DNA of 64,000 nt, from assembly GCF_015832195.1 (NCBI RefSeq), contig NC_052031.1, positions 9,549,850 through 9,613,849 on the forward strand, read 5' to 3'. The notes under the pieces were generated by a model. It had not been told where the DNA came from. It ran no database searches and saw nothing but the letters and a program-made list of their open reading frames with translations. The position numbers and the translations under genes are program-made. The DNA is from Motacilla alba alba. Its lineage: Eukaryota; Chordata; Aves; Passeriformes; Motacillidae. This document shows, in pieces, positions 28,544 to 40,279 of this stretch (positions are counted from its first letter, which is position 1; every line of letters starts with the position of its first letter).

Positions 28544-28923
28544 ACAAAAATTCAAATAGCAAATGTGTTATTTCCCAGTAGAGCCATATTTATTATTTTT
28601 TTAGCATTATTGTTGTAGAGTGTTATGTAGATTAAACCACAAGCTATTTTCATGACAAAGTAACTGTGATACTTTTTGCCAGAAGGGACTGCGAGTATCA
28701 CTCCCATTTACAGTTCAGCTTGATGGTGTGGGAAGGTGCTGAGCTTGTATCACATGCATCTTGGTCTTGCATGACTTCTTTTAGAGATTATATTTTTAAT
28801 GTTTTAATATGATTCTTTAAAACATAAGTAAAATTAAAATTCATATCTTCTCTAGCTTTTATTTTTGTATTTTTAGGCCATCTAAGAGCCAACATGTAAA
28901 AAATTCAATGGATAGAGAAATTA

Positions 28924-28963
28924 TTGGAACAATAATCTTTGAATTGGAACAATAATCTTTGAA
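28924..28963 (+). repeat. Perfect 20-bp tandem duplication
   Basis: TTGGAACAATAATCTTTGAA occurs twice head to tail with no mismatch. Confidence 0.95.
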
Positions 28964-29689
28964 GCTAGAGAAGTTCCCCCCATAAATTTGGTTATATTCC
29001 TAAGAAATGCTGAAACACTGAGAGTAGAAAACTCTTTGTGAAACGAGAAGGATTTTGGCATTCAAGTATCAAATCTGTTAAGAATAATGGCCCCTTCTGG
29101 ACACAAAACTCCATGTATAAAAGTTTGTTTGGCTTCCTGTGTGCTGCATACCTCTGTATGTGTGTAGATGTCTATCTGTCTATCATTTATGCATATATGA
29201 GTGAAAAATTATGGATTTGCCCTTTCCCTGAAATATGTATGGAGGGAGCCTCTGTCTTCTGATCAAGAAGAAATTCTGAATCAGCTAAAGTATATAAATA
29301 ATTGTGTAATTAGTATTAGACCTGAGGTGACAAGTTGATTTGAGAGGATTCTTTTTCCTTCTGAAGACAGCAAAAATAAGTGAAAGTGCAACTAAGGAGT
29401 GCAAGGAGGTAACTTTGGAGGTGCTTCATTTTTCACTGTCTGTGTAGGGGTTTTTTTCCCACTTTGCAGAACAGTGCGTATTTTGTGACATGAGAAAAAA
29501 TTATTTTTAGAAGGATAAAACAAATCATTTTCAAGCACAATGTGTCTATTACTTGTATTGCAAGTCCATTGGGAAATGGAGTACTCCTACTATCATTCAA
29601 TATTTTGGGGCCTTGCCCTTACTTCCAAAGAGCTATGACAGATTTAGTGACACTAATGAGACAGAAAAATAAAGCCCCAGATTTCACAG

Positions 29690-29797
29690 GTTTTTTGTTT
29701 CGGGTTTTTGTTTTGTTTTGTGTTTGGTCTTTTGGGGTTTTTTGAGGGGTTCATTTCTTTGTTTGGTTTGTTGTTGTTGTTGTTGTTGTTTTTTCCT
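29690..29797 (+). repeat. G/T-rich tract with (TTG)7
   Basis: T/G-rich sequence ends in seven TTG units (29768-29788) and then CCTAGCAG. It has the same strand bias as the tract at 20946-21058. Confidence 0.9.
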
Positions 29798-31620
29798 AGC
29801 AGCTAAGAACTGTATTTTATTTTTATATTTAATATTTATATTGAGAGTTAGCAGTACTTTTGTTTTCAGGCAGATTTACATGGGTTTAGATTATTTGGTA
29901 TTTTCTTTGCATAATTTTATGGTGTCGCTTGAAAGTAAACTCAAGCTTATTATGTGTGATTCTTGGAGTATATAGGATTTAATTGCGCATTAAACACCAA
30001 GGAAACATCTGCTTTAAGTCATACTCTAGCATGACAGTATGTTATACATTCAAATAGATTGCATTCATGTTTCTGTACAAAATACTGAGAGGAATTTTTT
30101 AATGAATATTGGCTTAAGTTTCCCAAGAAAAGTATTTTATTTTTAGGGTTTTTTTGTACATATTTTCCAAACTATGGGAGAACACAGCATGCTCACATTT
30201 TTGAGTTACATTTTTTGACAGGATTTTCCTGCTGACTAAATGGCATATTCCTTTTTAAGACAATCTTTCCAATATTTTCTATTGTGTGGTGGCACAAAGG
30301 CAAAAATTGTAGGCAGGAAAGTGCAAGGTCAAAACAATGAGTGGGGCATACAGAAAAGATTATTGTCACTTAAAACGTGTCACTTCAGTCTCCCTGAGAG
30401 CTGATCAGCAGCCGCCTAAAAAAAGAAAGAAGCCAAGGTACTAAAAAGCTTGTTTTTTTTCCCTTTTGCACCTGCACCTCATCTTGCCTCTCGCCTTTCC
30501 CCAGACTTTGCACTGTGTTGCCTCAAGGCTTGGGAATTTGCCTCTTATCAGTAAAAAAGGTCACACCTGCTGATAAAGTGTTATTCTGCTCCGGTGTTGC
30601 AAAACCAGGCAGTGGCTATTCCTGTGCTGTGGTGCTGTGCCATCTCTGCACACTGCCCATGGCAGGGAGGTCAGTATGGTTTCCACCTCCTCATTTTAGG
30701 TGTTTAGGAGAAATGTCTATTGGGAGGAGATGCAGAAGCTGCTGGAGGGCCTGTGTGCTTCTCAGCATGTGGCATATCACACGAAGCCATGGTCACTCTG
30801 CACAGGTCTCATATCTATTTCCTTTGTTTATTACTTTTATCTCTTTACTGCCATGGCAGCTGCCAGCGTATCAGAAAATGGTTACATGCAAACTTCTTCC
30901 TGTATCTGTAGCTAATAATTAATTTAGTTTTCCAAAGCCAGGTAAGGGACCTTCCTTCCTTTTCTCCTGGACCTGTGTTCTCTTCATTGAGAATGGTGTG
31001 TTGCCTTGACTATGAATTATTCTCCATTCTTTTGTAAGCTCATTTCTTTGCTTGTCCCCCTAATTTTTCAGGCACCTAAAGGATTCAGATAACTTTCACA
31101 TGACACTGAAAGCAAACAGTACATGCAAACTATGGCTAATAAACTGAAATTATAAAGCCATGTAAAAAAAAATAACCAGTAAAACAGATATGTACACTGT
31201 GATTCTGATTAAAAAGATTCAAACAGAAGAGACAAACTGAAAAGTAGAAAAAAGTCAGTGGAACTGTCTTCAGGTATTTAGAGATTTTGAATATCAGACC
31301 ATTTATTTAAGTATCAGATTAAAGATTTAGGTCTTTTCTTCAGGCTACTATTTTAAGAAAGGTTATCTTTGGACTTTAGTAGAGGCTCTGAGCAAATCTC
31401 ACATTCATCCTTGAAGTGAGGTCTGTGTGGAGTGCAGTTTGCTGCAGGCTCTCTCCCTAATCAGGAATAGATAAAATAGTCAGACCACCAACACTGTTCA
31501 TATCTGGAGAGAAGATCCCATAGCCTGCTGACTGAATCTCAGTAGCCAGGGTCACAACTTTAGGTTCTCAATTAAGTATTTACAATTTAGGTTAGATGGG
31601 ACTGGATGGAGCTAGGACTT

Positions 31621-31638
31621 AAAAAAAAAAAAAAAAAA
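31621..31638 (+). repeat. Poly(A) tract, 18 bases
   Basis: A18 lies between GCTAGGACTT and GTCAGC. Confidence 0.93.
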
Positions 31639-33263
31639 GTCAGCTTTTTCTCTTTAAGTATTCACATCTCAGTTGATAGCATTTCACTTGAAGCATACAG
31701 ATTCTTCTTCATTAAAAAATTAATGCATTATTGGGTAAAAATGGGGAAAAAGACACAGATTTCAATCTGCCTTAGCAGACACTTTTGGTTTTTCAAAGCA
31801 TATTTTTGGGGTGAACTGCATATGTCATTTTTAAGATTATCTGATTTGCGAGAGCAAACAAAATGCAAAATGGCTTTTAAGAGCAATGATGTGTATCAGT
31901 TGTCTCTGTATTTCTATTGGGGATGACCAAAATTAAAAAAGTTCTTACAAAGAATGGTTAAGGTGTTTATATATATGATCCATTAAAGTTCAGGTACAGA
32001 TTGCTTTTGTAGTTTATAACTAAATACATATTGTGAGATGTAATAAAAATAAGAGTTCTCCTTTTTGCTATGGAATCTAGTTCCATAGCTAAGATCCGGA
32101 TTTTGAACAAAAACAATTTTCTCTAGACTGTCTGTAAAAGGTCAGCATTGAATACAGAATTGAATAGACCACAAACTCTTCAGGGGATGGTGTTGTTTGT
32201 TGTTTTAGTGCCATCTGTGACACTAGACATTTTGTCAGTTCAGAACACATAATAGTGATGGTGGGATGGGAATACTCACGTATTCTGCTGACCAGTTTGT
32301 GGGAAATCGTGATTCAGCCGCTAAGAGGCACAGAAAACAGTTATTCTTTGAGACTGTTGTAATAAAGGGTACAAAGGAGCATAGTGAGGCTTCTCAACAT
32401 CTACATATAGCCAAGAAGGATTACAATAGCCTAACTTTTTTAAAGCTCTGACTAAACTGGTTCATAAAATAACTATTTAATAAAACTGTATTTCTACCAT
32501 AAAATTATGACTTCAGACACTAACACAACCTTGGATTTCTTTGTCTATAGAATCTACAGAAATCTTTAAGAACTACAATGCTATCAAAGCAAGTTAAGAA
32601 TAGCATTAATAGAGGTGCTATTCATTAATGCACAACAGTGTGGTCATTTGTCACGTATGCAAGCAACCAGAAATTATTTTAGTCATCTAATTGGGAATTT
32701 CCTTAGAAGAACCTGTGAAAGAGAATGTTGCTGCAACAATTTTTATCTGACTCTGGTTGTCAGATATACACTGAAATATGTTTATGAATGTAACTATTAT
32801 CCTCTTATCCTGACAGTAAATTCTCTATCTGCAGTGGTATTTGTGAGTGAAATGAGAAACCAAAGATAATACAGAAACCCCTCTGAGATGGACTTTGTAG
32901 ATTAGAGGACTGCTTAATAAGACAATTGTATAGTCATTGACACGTAAGGAGAGAAAGTTGATTTTCATGTGTACTTCATTGTAGAAGTCAATATTCAAAA
33001 ATATCATAAATGTTTTATTAACAAAAGGTTGGCCTTTGAATGATGCCCATATCCACTTTATTGTTTTTCCTTCACTGGGGTTGTTTTTGCCATGCTAACA
33101 GAAGAAGTGGTCATCAGGGGTACTAAAGTGCTCGATGGGAATTTGTCTGTGTAAGACTGAGGAGGAAGAATCATGCCTTTGTTTTGGGGAACAGTAACCC
33201 TACAGCTGAGCCTGCCAATACAAAGCAGGGCTTTTAGTCATCTTGTTGTAATGATGCATGAAA

Positions 33264-33264
<1 letters not shown>

Positions 33265-33300
<36 letters not shown>
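33265..33300 (+). repeat. Poly(A) tract, 36 bases
   Basis: An uninterrupted A36 follows ATGCATGAAAC. No AATAAA signal or recognisable retrocopy body is seen just upstream, so its origin is unclear. Confidence 0.95.
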
Positions 33301-33302
<2 letters not shown>

Positions 33303-35526
33303 ACAGTGCAGTTAGATTCAGGGGGAAAACAAATACAGTGATGTTAGCCCCTCCTCAATAAAAAAGTTATTTTTCCACAGTTTTGGTCGGTTTGCATCTG
33401 TGATGGTATATATTTACACTAGGGATACATTTTTGTGCATTGACAGCATAATTCTAAGCCCTAAGGGATTTCAGCAAAATAACTAAGGGACATTAAAGTA
33501 TACACAGACACTATACACATAAAAATCCCATTATCTATTAAATTTAATTGCTAAAATAAAAATTCCCATACAACAGAGCAGTTGCTGAAAAACCACAAAA
33601 CTTGATCTTTTTCTGAAGGTGCTGAGATGTATCTTGAAGGTAAGGGCATACACTTTTCAGAATTGTCATCACTTGAAGAAGTAGGTCATCTTTGTGTTGT
33701 CCTACTCCGTATTACATCTGTACATAACTGAATGAAATATTCAGCAGTTCTGACCCTATTAAATTAAGGAGCAGGTCATTCCTGACACATGGGAGAAACT
33801 CCAATTCCTGTGTACTTTTCTGGTAATCTGCTGCAGTATTTACAACTTTATCACTTGGTGTGGAAGAAAAGAAGACCATTGAAAATAACTCATTTTATTT
33901 CATAGTTGTGACGACTTATAACTAAACATATCAATTAGTAACAATAATGACAGGCTGAGATAACTTAGTCTTCCTAAATCACATACTGAAACTCTTTATT
34001 TGAGAAAAAGATAAAAGATGGTATTTTGTTTTGCATTGTTCAGAAAACAATTTCATCTTGGCTGCAACTTTAGCAAATAAAAAACCCACATTCTTAAACT
34101 GAAAAGGTAATCCCTTCCTCCTCTTGTTGACAAACTTCTTTATTCTGCAGGAATTTTTACCATTTCTTTTTTAAAGTGATGCTTTAAATTCATCTGAATC
34201 AGTTTTTGGGGTTTTCTATGATCTCTCTTTAGTGGCTAAAAGACACCTCGATGCTTAAAGTCAACTAAATTCTGAGAATCTATTTAATGCTAATGATATA
34301 ATATATTCTGCTCATGATTACTATTACAGAAATGCAGTTTTTAAAACTGGTAGGATTTCATGAATCATTGAATGATTTTGTTGGCAATCACATCATATAT
34401 TGAAATTAACTGTGTTTCTCTGTATCACAGCCCTATTGCATCATACTCCAGACTTCAAATCACTACTGGCAAGGAAGGTGTTCTAATTTTAAAGCTAAAT
34501 TTGTCCATGGATCATTAATATCCATTTGGTTTGAAGCCAATATACCTTTCTTCCCATATAAGTCATATTTGTGAGATTCATTTCCCTAGAATAAGTTAGC
34601 CACGTTTTTCTAACCTTTTCTCAAAAAAATCAACCATCTGACTAAGCATTTGTTTGCACATCATTTCTCCAATTGGGGTAGAATCCAAAAATAATTTTAA
34701 GTTCCTAAGTGATATTTTAGACAAAATTTATGTGTAAATTCAGAAGAATCAGCCTGGAAAAACTGCCTGTGGCCTCCACAGGCACTATATCTGTGAAAAC
34801 CTCTCTGAATTTTTTCTAATTCTGGATGCCATAGAGGCTTCACTGTGGACCCTGTCTCTGCCAAACTGGCTTCATTTAGACAGTTACCTCCTGCCTGCCT
34901 AACACTGTTTGGATAGAGAAAGTGTAAGATTTTAGTATTTTATTTTTGTATTTTTTCTTCTACAGTCTTTGTGGTCATGCTCTGAATATTTATGTTTCTC
35001 TATCACTCTATGTGGCATAGGTGGTAACTTTTTCATATGTAAATCTAGCAATTTGAATATTTCTTCTAGAGGTAGGAGATCTAAGTCCTCAGTTTGTGTG
35101 GGATTTGAATTTGTAGATCACACATCCCAAAGAAATGCTGGGGCCAGCATTCCATTCTAGATGGGAATGAAGCCTTCCCTTTCTGCATTTTGTTCAGGCC
35201 GTGTCTGCCACAGGCAAAGCAACACAGCAAGCAGGATGCACAGACTTCAGGAGTACAGAGCAATTTGTGGATGAATACACACAGCAGACAGATACCAATG
35301 AAGAGTTGTTAATATTAACATATTCACCACCTCAGTGAGGCCTTTGGATAGTGTCTGCTGGCCATACAGTCACCAGTCAGGTCAGCAAGCAGCAACTTCT
35401 CCACCTCCTTGGAACATACCAGCCAACCTTTGCACTTGCTGGGTTGTTACCATCCACTTCCCTTTATTTTCCTTTTGGCTTTGTACCTCTCCATGTCAAA
35501 TTGCGCTCCCTGTGACACTATGCAGT

Positions 35527-35531
<5 letters not shown>

Positions 35532-35557
<26 letters not shown>
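35532..35557 (+). repeat. Poly(T) tract, 26 bases
   Basis: An uninterrupted T26 lies inside a C/T-leaning region and is followed by AGTTTTCCTG. Confidence 0.95.
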
Positions 35558-38500
35558 AGTTTTCCTGTATCACCTGGTTTTCTCTAAAATACACTCTCAG
35601 CAGCCTTTTTCTCAATAAAACTGAGCTGAGGACTCTCAGCTGTACCAGCCTAGGCCTTGAATCAGCCACCTGAGACTCTGAGCTGAGCCTTTCAAGAGTT
35701 CCTTCACTCCTTTAGTTTGCAGAACGGGCCATTCTGTAACAAGCAGGGCAGAGCTTTTCCTTGGTGACTGAAAACCAGACCTTCACAATGAATGTTAGAC
35801 GTGTGCCTTTTTCATAATGACATTAGTTTATTACAAAACTGCGTGAGGAGAACATTGTGACGGAGCTATTTTGTTCTGCCCAGCAATATTGGGTTGCTGA
35901 AACTAGGGAGAAAGCCGTGGATTCAGGGTATTAAAGCACTTGTATCACTTTCAGTGCCAATCATAATGTCTATGGCCAATTCAGGGACCAAAGGGTGTGA
36001 AGAATTCTGTAAAGAACTAAGAAGATTTATCTAGTGAAGACTGCTAAAATAAGATGATGTCCATTTCCCAAGTCCTAATAAATTTGGGTTGACAGGCTAA
36101 CTGAAGAGTTAGCCTTAGGGAAAAGCTTGCATTCAGGGCATGAGGTTAACTGAGGAAAAGACAAGTCTAAGACCGAGGCATATGACTTCATGGTACAAAA
36201 TTTGATTTTCCTGAGCACTATTTTGACAGAGAATCAGGAGCTAGAGGCCTAGTGCTAGAAGATGATTTTTGTATATTCTTTTGTGACCAAATATCCGCAT
36301 GGTAATGAAAAACCATTATATGAAACACATAGCTTTGGGAGTAATATATGCAATGCTTATACAACAGCACTAAAAAACAAAGTGGTAAATAGATGCAGCT
36401 ATAGAAGAATTCCAAGAGGACAATGGCAAGGTTCATTAAATCACTGGATATCTGGACACTTCCAGGTTATTTCCCTACTATCACATTCATCATTTTGGCA
36501 GAGAGATAAGTATGGGAGTTCCATTTTTGACAAAATGTAATGCATTTTGCCAATCTGCTAATCATCAAATTCCTTTCTTCATGTTAATTGTCATTATTTT
36601 CCTTTTAAAAATTCTGCCATGTGCTCAGCACGAAGCATAGTCTTTGAGTTGCAGAAATTTGCTCCGGGGAAAAGACAATAGAGACAGCAAGCAGTGGAAA
36701 CAGTGACTGGGTAATTAAACACTTAATACTGTTACTAAAGTTGCTGAAGTTCTTATAGGCATCCAGAGAACTGAGTCTGTGAAGGATTTAAATGAGGGAA
36801 AGGGAAGTGACAATGAATCTGAGAAGGAGCAGGTGTATGAGCAGTGAGTAGGCTGCAGCTGAAGGTACAAGATGGAATCTGCATTAACAGCAGAGATAGG
36901 AGGAGAGCCAAGTGTAGATGTACCCCAAATGTAGACAGACCCTAGAAACTGGATATAAAGAAATAAAAATAAAATAGCTCAAACAAATGGGACTGCGAAA
37001 AGAGTATGTGAATTTTAAGTATAATTTAACATGTTCATAATGAATATCTACATAGCAGTAATTTTTTGAACCATGGATTATTTCATGGCAGAAGCCACTT
37101 CATTATGTTTTTATGTAATGAAAGATGGCTAAGGCTAGATTCTGAAAAGCTTAATATGCTTAAGTACTGTCTTATTCTCATGCCCTGTGCTGACTGAAGC
37201 TATATTAGCACAAATAATAATGGCGTTATTGCTGCTTACATTGGGAAATTAGCATTTTTCAGGCTGAAAGGATAAAACAAAATCTACCCCCTTTTTGTGG
37301 GTTTAAAATCCTTTTAGCCCTCCAATAAATTTTAAAAAATAACTTTGATAAATATTTTGCCAACTTTTTTTTATACTGATCTTCACAAACTTTACGAGAA
37401 AACAATCAAAGCTACTATGAAATTGGAACTGGTATTCAGTAGTCTTTTAATGCTAAATGTTATTTAGCATTTTTAGTCCATTACAGACTTCTAATAATAA
37501 TATAATGATTTTCTGTGGGGCAGATTTATTTCCTGAAGCATTGCTTCTATTTTCAGTTTATAAAAGACAGTACACAACATATATATGGCTTCCAATACTG
37601 TTTTCTAGGAAAAGAGAGGAAACTGTGCTAAGAATTCCAGATAACCCTATCTAAAAGAAGTATTTGCAAGAAAAATTAGGTATATTTTGCACATTCATTA
37701 AAAAAAAATTGTATTTCTTAATTAGTGCTTCCTCAACAAATTACATGTAGCTGGAATACTTTAACTCCTAAGGAGGAGAATAATAGATCCTGGAGGATTA
37801 TATTTTAAAATGCTTTTATTCAACATAAAATAATTTAAGCCTAAATTATAATTAATAGTCTGATATACAGCCTCATTCAGTTTGAATTTGCAAAGGATAT
37901 AGTTAAGTGTTAGGGGAGACTGCTGATTCAGCTGATAAACTGCATTTATTGGGACAATATTATCAGGTACTATTATTAAATGCTTTTGTGTCAATTTCTA
38001 GGATGCTTACTAGTTTGATCATTTCTATAGAAGTAGAATAATAAATACGCAAGACAATTTTTTGATGACCTGAATGATGATGCGTATTCTTGCTTTGATT
38101 GTGCCTGGAACAAAATTTTTAATAGCCTTTCCTTAGTTGCGTTTCCATAAAACTAGCCCCTTTGAGCTGTTCTTATGTCATATCATCTGCATTTCTTGTA
38201 ATTTCTATATCACTTACAGAATTGCTGATCAGCTATTTTTCAATGTAGATTTTATTGCACATTATACACCACTTATCCACCAGTGAAGCTCATATTGTAC
38301 TAGTGAAGTAAACCTTCATTAACTATTCTAGTATCCAAAAGAGACTGTTTTTTTCTTTCCTTTCAGTGCCTTTCTGTGCTTAAAATTTTCTTTTGCTATT
38401 TTAAAGGAACTATAACTAAATCCCACTGGAAACAGTGTGATTACTCCTCTCATGTAGTAGCTAGGCAACTGGCAAGGAGATCTTTTGCACAGATAGAAGT

Positions 38501-39058
38501 ACTTGTCCTTTTTCTGATTTTTTGGGAAGAATAGTAAAAGGAGCCAGTGTGCAGCAGGGATTTAGCAGTAAAGTGAGCAGAGGGGTGATCTTCCTGTTGA
38601 GTTACAGCCTTAATAAATTTATACAGATACCTATACAAAAGCTCAAGAGAGGATTTCCTAAGAGAAACACAGCCATGAGTGCCAGTTGGTTCCCTTTTTC
38701 TCAGGCTAGCAAAATTATAGGGACCTATTGATAGATTATAGAGGTTTTAGAAAGAAATATAAGTTAGAAATATGTAAGCAAACTTTGCACATATAGGTCA
38801 TCAATACTTTGGAAAATTGTTGTTGCTGTTTTCACAGTGCCTTTTTATATTTGTTCATCTTGGCTTTCTGGAACCTGATATGCTCCATTTCTGGAATGGT
38901 GCTATGGAGCTTCATGCAAGAGAAGAAAAGAAAATAAATAATTTACCAGTATGCATAGCATTCAGATGGAAAGAATTCAACTGTATCAGCTGAAAACACT
39001 GTATGATTTTATTGTTACTTTTTCAAATAAGTAACTTCATATGTTTGTTGTATCACAG

Positions 39059-40279
39059 GTACAGGAATGGCTGTGCTTAAACTGCCAGACCCAAAGGGCA
39101 ATGTCAGGACAACTTGGAGATATGGGCAAGGCGCCACTTCTGAAAACAGGCCCTTCACAACCAACATCCAAACCACCTGCTCCTCCTCAAAAACGGCCTG
39201 TGCCTGCTGTCTCACATTCCCCTCAGAAGACTTCCACACCACCCACTCCAGCAGCAGCAAAGCCAAAAGAAGAGCCAGGCCTTCAGAAGGAAGCTCCAAA
39301 ACTTCAGCAGGGGAGATTGGAAAAAACATTGTCAGCTGATAAAATCCAGCAAGGAATTCAAAAGGAAGATGCAAAACCTAAACAGGGAAAACTGGTCAAG
39401 ACACCCTCAGCTGATAAAATCCAGCATGCTTCTCAGAAGGAGGACCCGAGGATTCAGCAAGCAAAATTGACAAAGACAGCCTCCTATGATAGAGTTTTGC
39501 AGGAAGTTCAGAAGGAGGATGAAAAACTTCAAGAAGCAAAGCTGGCAAAAACATCCTCAGCTGATAAAATTTTGCATAGAGTTCAGAAGGAAGACATAAA
39601 ACTTCAAGAGGCAAAATTGGCAAAGGTACCCTCAGCTGACAAAATTTTACAGGGAATTCAGAAAGAAGACCCAAAACTCCAACAGATGAAAATGGCAAAG
39701 GCACTGTCAGCTGACAAAATCCAACCTGCAGCTCAGAGGGAAGATACAAAACTTCAGGAGGTAAAATTGCCAAAGGCAGCTTCAGTTGATAAAATCCAAC
39801 ATGGAATTCAGAAAGATATAAAACTTCAACATGAAAAAATTAAGAAAACTTCATCAGTGGATAAAATCCAAGAGGAAGGTCAAAAAGAAGAAACAAAACT
39901 TCAGCGAGGGAAACTGTCAAAGACACCTTCAGCAGATAAAATTCCTACAACAATAACTGCAGACCAAAAGATACCCCTGAGCACACTGGAAGAAGATAAA
40001 GAAACTGTGATTCTGGAAAAGAGCAAACCACATCCAGAAGACAAAAAGGAAGAAATTACAGCTGAGATTAAAGAGCATGTTGCTGAAGAGAAAGCAGAGG
40101 TTGAAGCACCTTATAAGGGACTGCAGGCTAAGGAGCAAGAAGATGTTAAGAAAGAGGATTTGACAACTGGGATTTCACAAGAGGTTTTGAAAGCTGAAAA
40201 AGCTCAGGAAGCAGAAATTTCTGCTCAAACAGCACCTTTGCCAGGAGCTGACCACGTGGAAGCAGTGCGAGAAAAAATA
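39059..40279 (+). CDS. PCLO: PCLO (Piccolo) coding exon: zinc-finger end plus 25-aa repeat array
   Basis: This is an internal coding exon of Piccolo, a presynaptic active-zone scaffold. The intron ends in TATCACAG at 39058 and the donor is ATA|GTAAGT at 40280. The exon is 407 codons, phase 0 at both ends. It opens with VQEWLCLNC, whose two cysteines (codons 6 and 9) are the final metal ligands of a Piccolo/Bassoon zinc finger; the other ligands must lie on the upstream exon, outside this window. A Pro/Lys-rich linker follows (codons about 25-75), then nine tandem 25-residue units (codons 76-299), then a Lys/Glu-rich acidic tail to codon 407. The identification rests on recognising the family sequence around the zinc finger and on the two following exons, which are unmistakable. 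The apparent start Met at 39041 is intronic and is not a real start. A second AG at 39063-39064 could act as an alternative acceptor, removing Val-Gln in frame. Confidence 0.93.
39284..39955 (+). repeat. PCLO: Coding tandem array: nine 25-codon units in PCLO
   Basis: Nine head-to-tail units start at 39284, 39359, 39434, 39509, 39584, 39659, 39734, 39809 and 39881. All are 75 bases except the eighth, which is 72. The consensus is about QKEDxKLQxxKLxKxxSADKI plus 4-5 variable residues. The strictly kept positions are the initial Gln-Lys (Gln-Arg once), Leu-Gln near position 7, Lys at 11 and 14, and the Ser-x-Asp-Lys-Ile core (Asp-Arg-Val in unit 3). Each unit is strongly charged, with alternating Lys and Glu. 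Confidence 0.95.

Larger units (their letters stand above)
1..39058 (+). other. PCLO: Long PCLO intron (3' part, at least 39 kb)
   Basis: No exon with Piccolo sequence was recognised in these 39 kb, so they are read as the 3' part of one intron, entered upstream of the window. Open frames here are short and mostly chance; the longest is 176 codons on the minus strand at 11463-11993. The content is AT-rich sequence with scattered CR1 fragments, homopolymer and G/T-rich tracts, listed separately. The missing zinc-finger exon is expected upstream of position 1, although an exon shorter than about 180 bases could have been overlooked. Confidence 0.8.
17113..39058. other. Intronic sequence without recognisable genes
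   Basis: No CR1 copy was recognised here with confidence. The block holds the G/T-rich tracts and homopolymers listed separately, a GC-richer unidentified block at 22080-22320, and a splice-flanked segment at 30505-30941. The rest is AT-rich and featureless to the eye. Confidence 0.65.

Noticed and set aside
33173..33361. Open frame with a poly-Lys run
   Set aside because: It is caused by the A36 tract.
35335..35618. Open frames ending in poly-Phe
   Set aside because: They are produced by the T26 tract; no coding features or splice context support them.
39041..39058. Met start just before the zinc-finger sequence
   Set aside because: The ATG lies in the intron upstream of the CAG acceptor; Piccolo does not start here and the zinc-finger half needs an upstream exon.
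39396..39773. 125-codon minus-strand open frame
   Set aside because: It is the antisense shadow of the PCLO tandem array; its apparent repeats come from the 75-base period on the coding strand.
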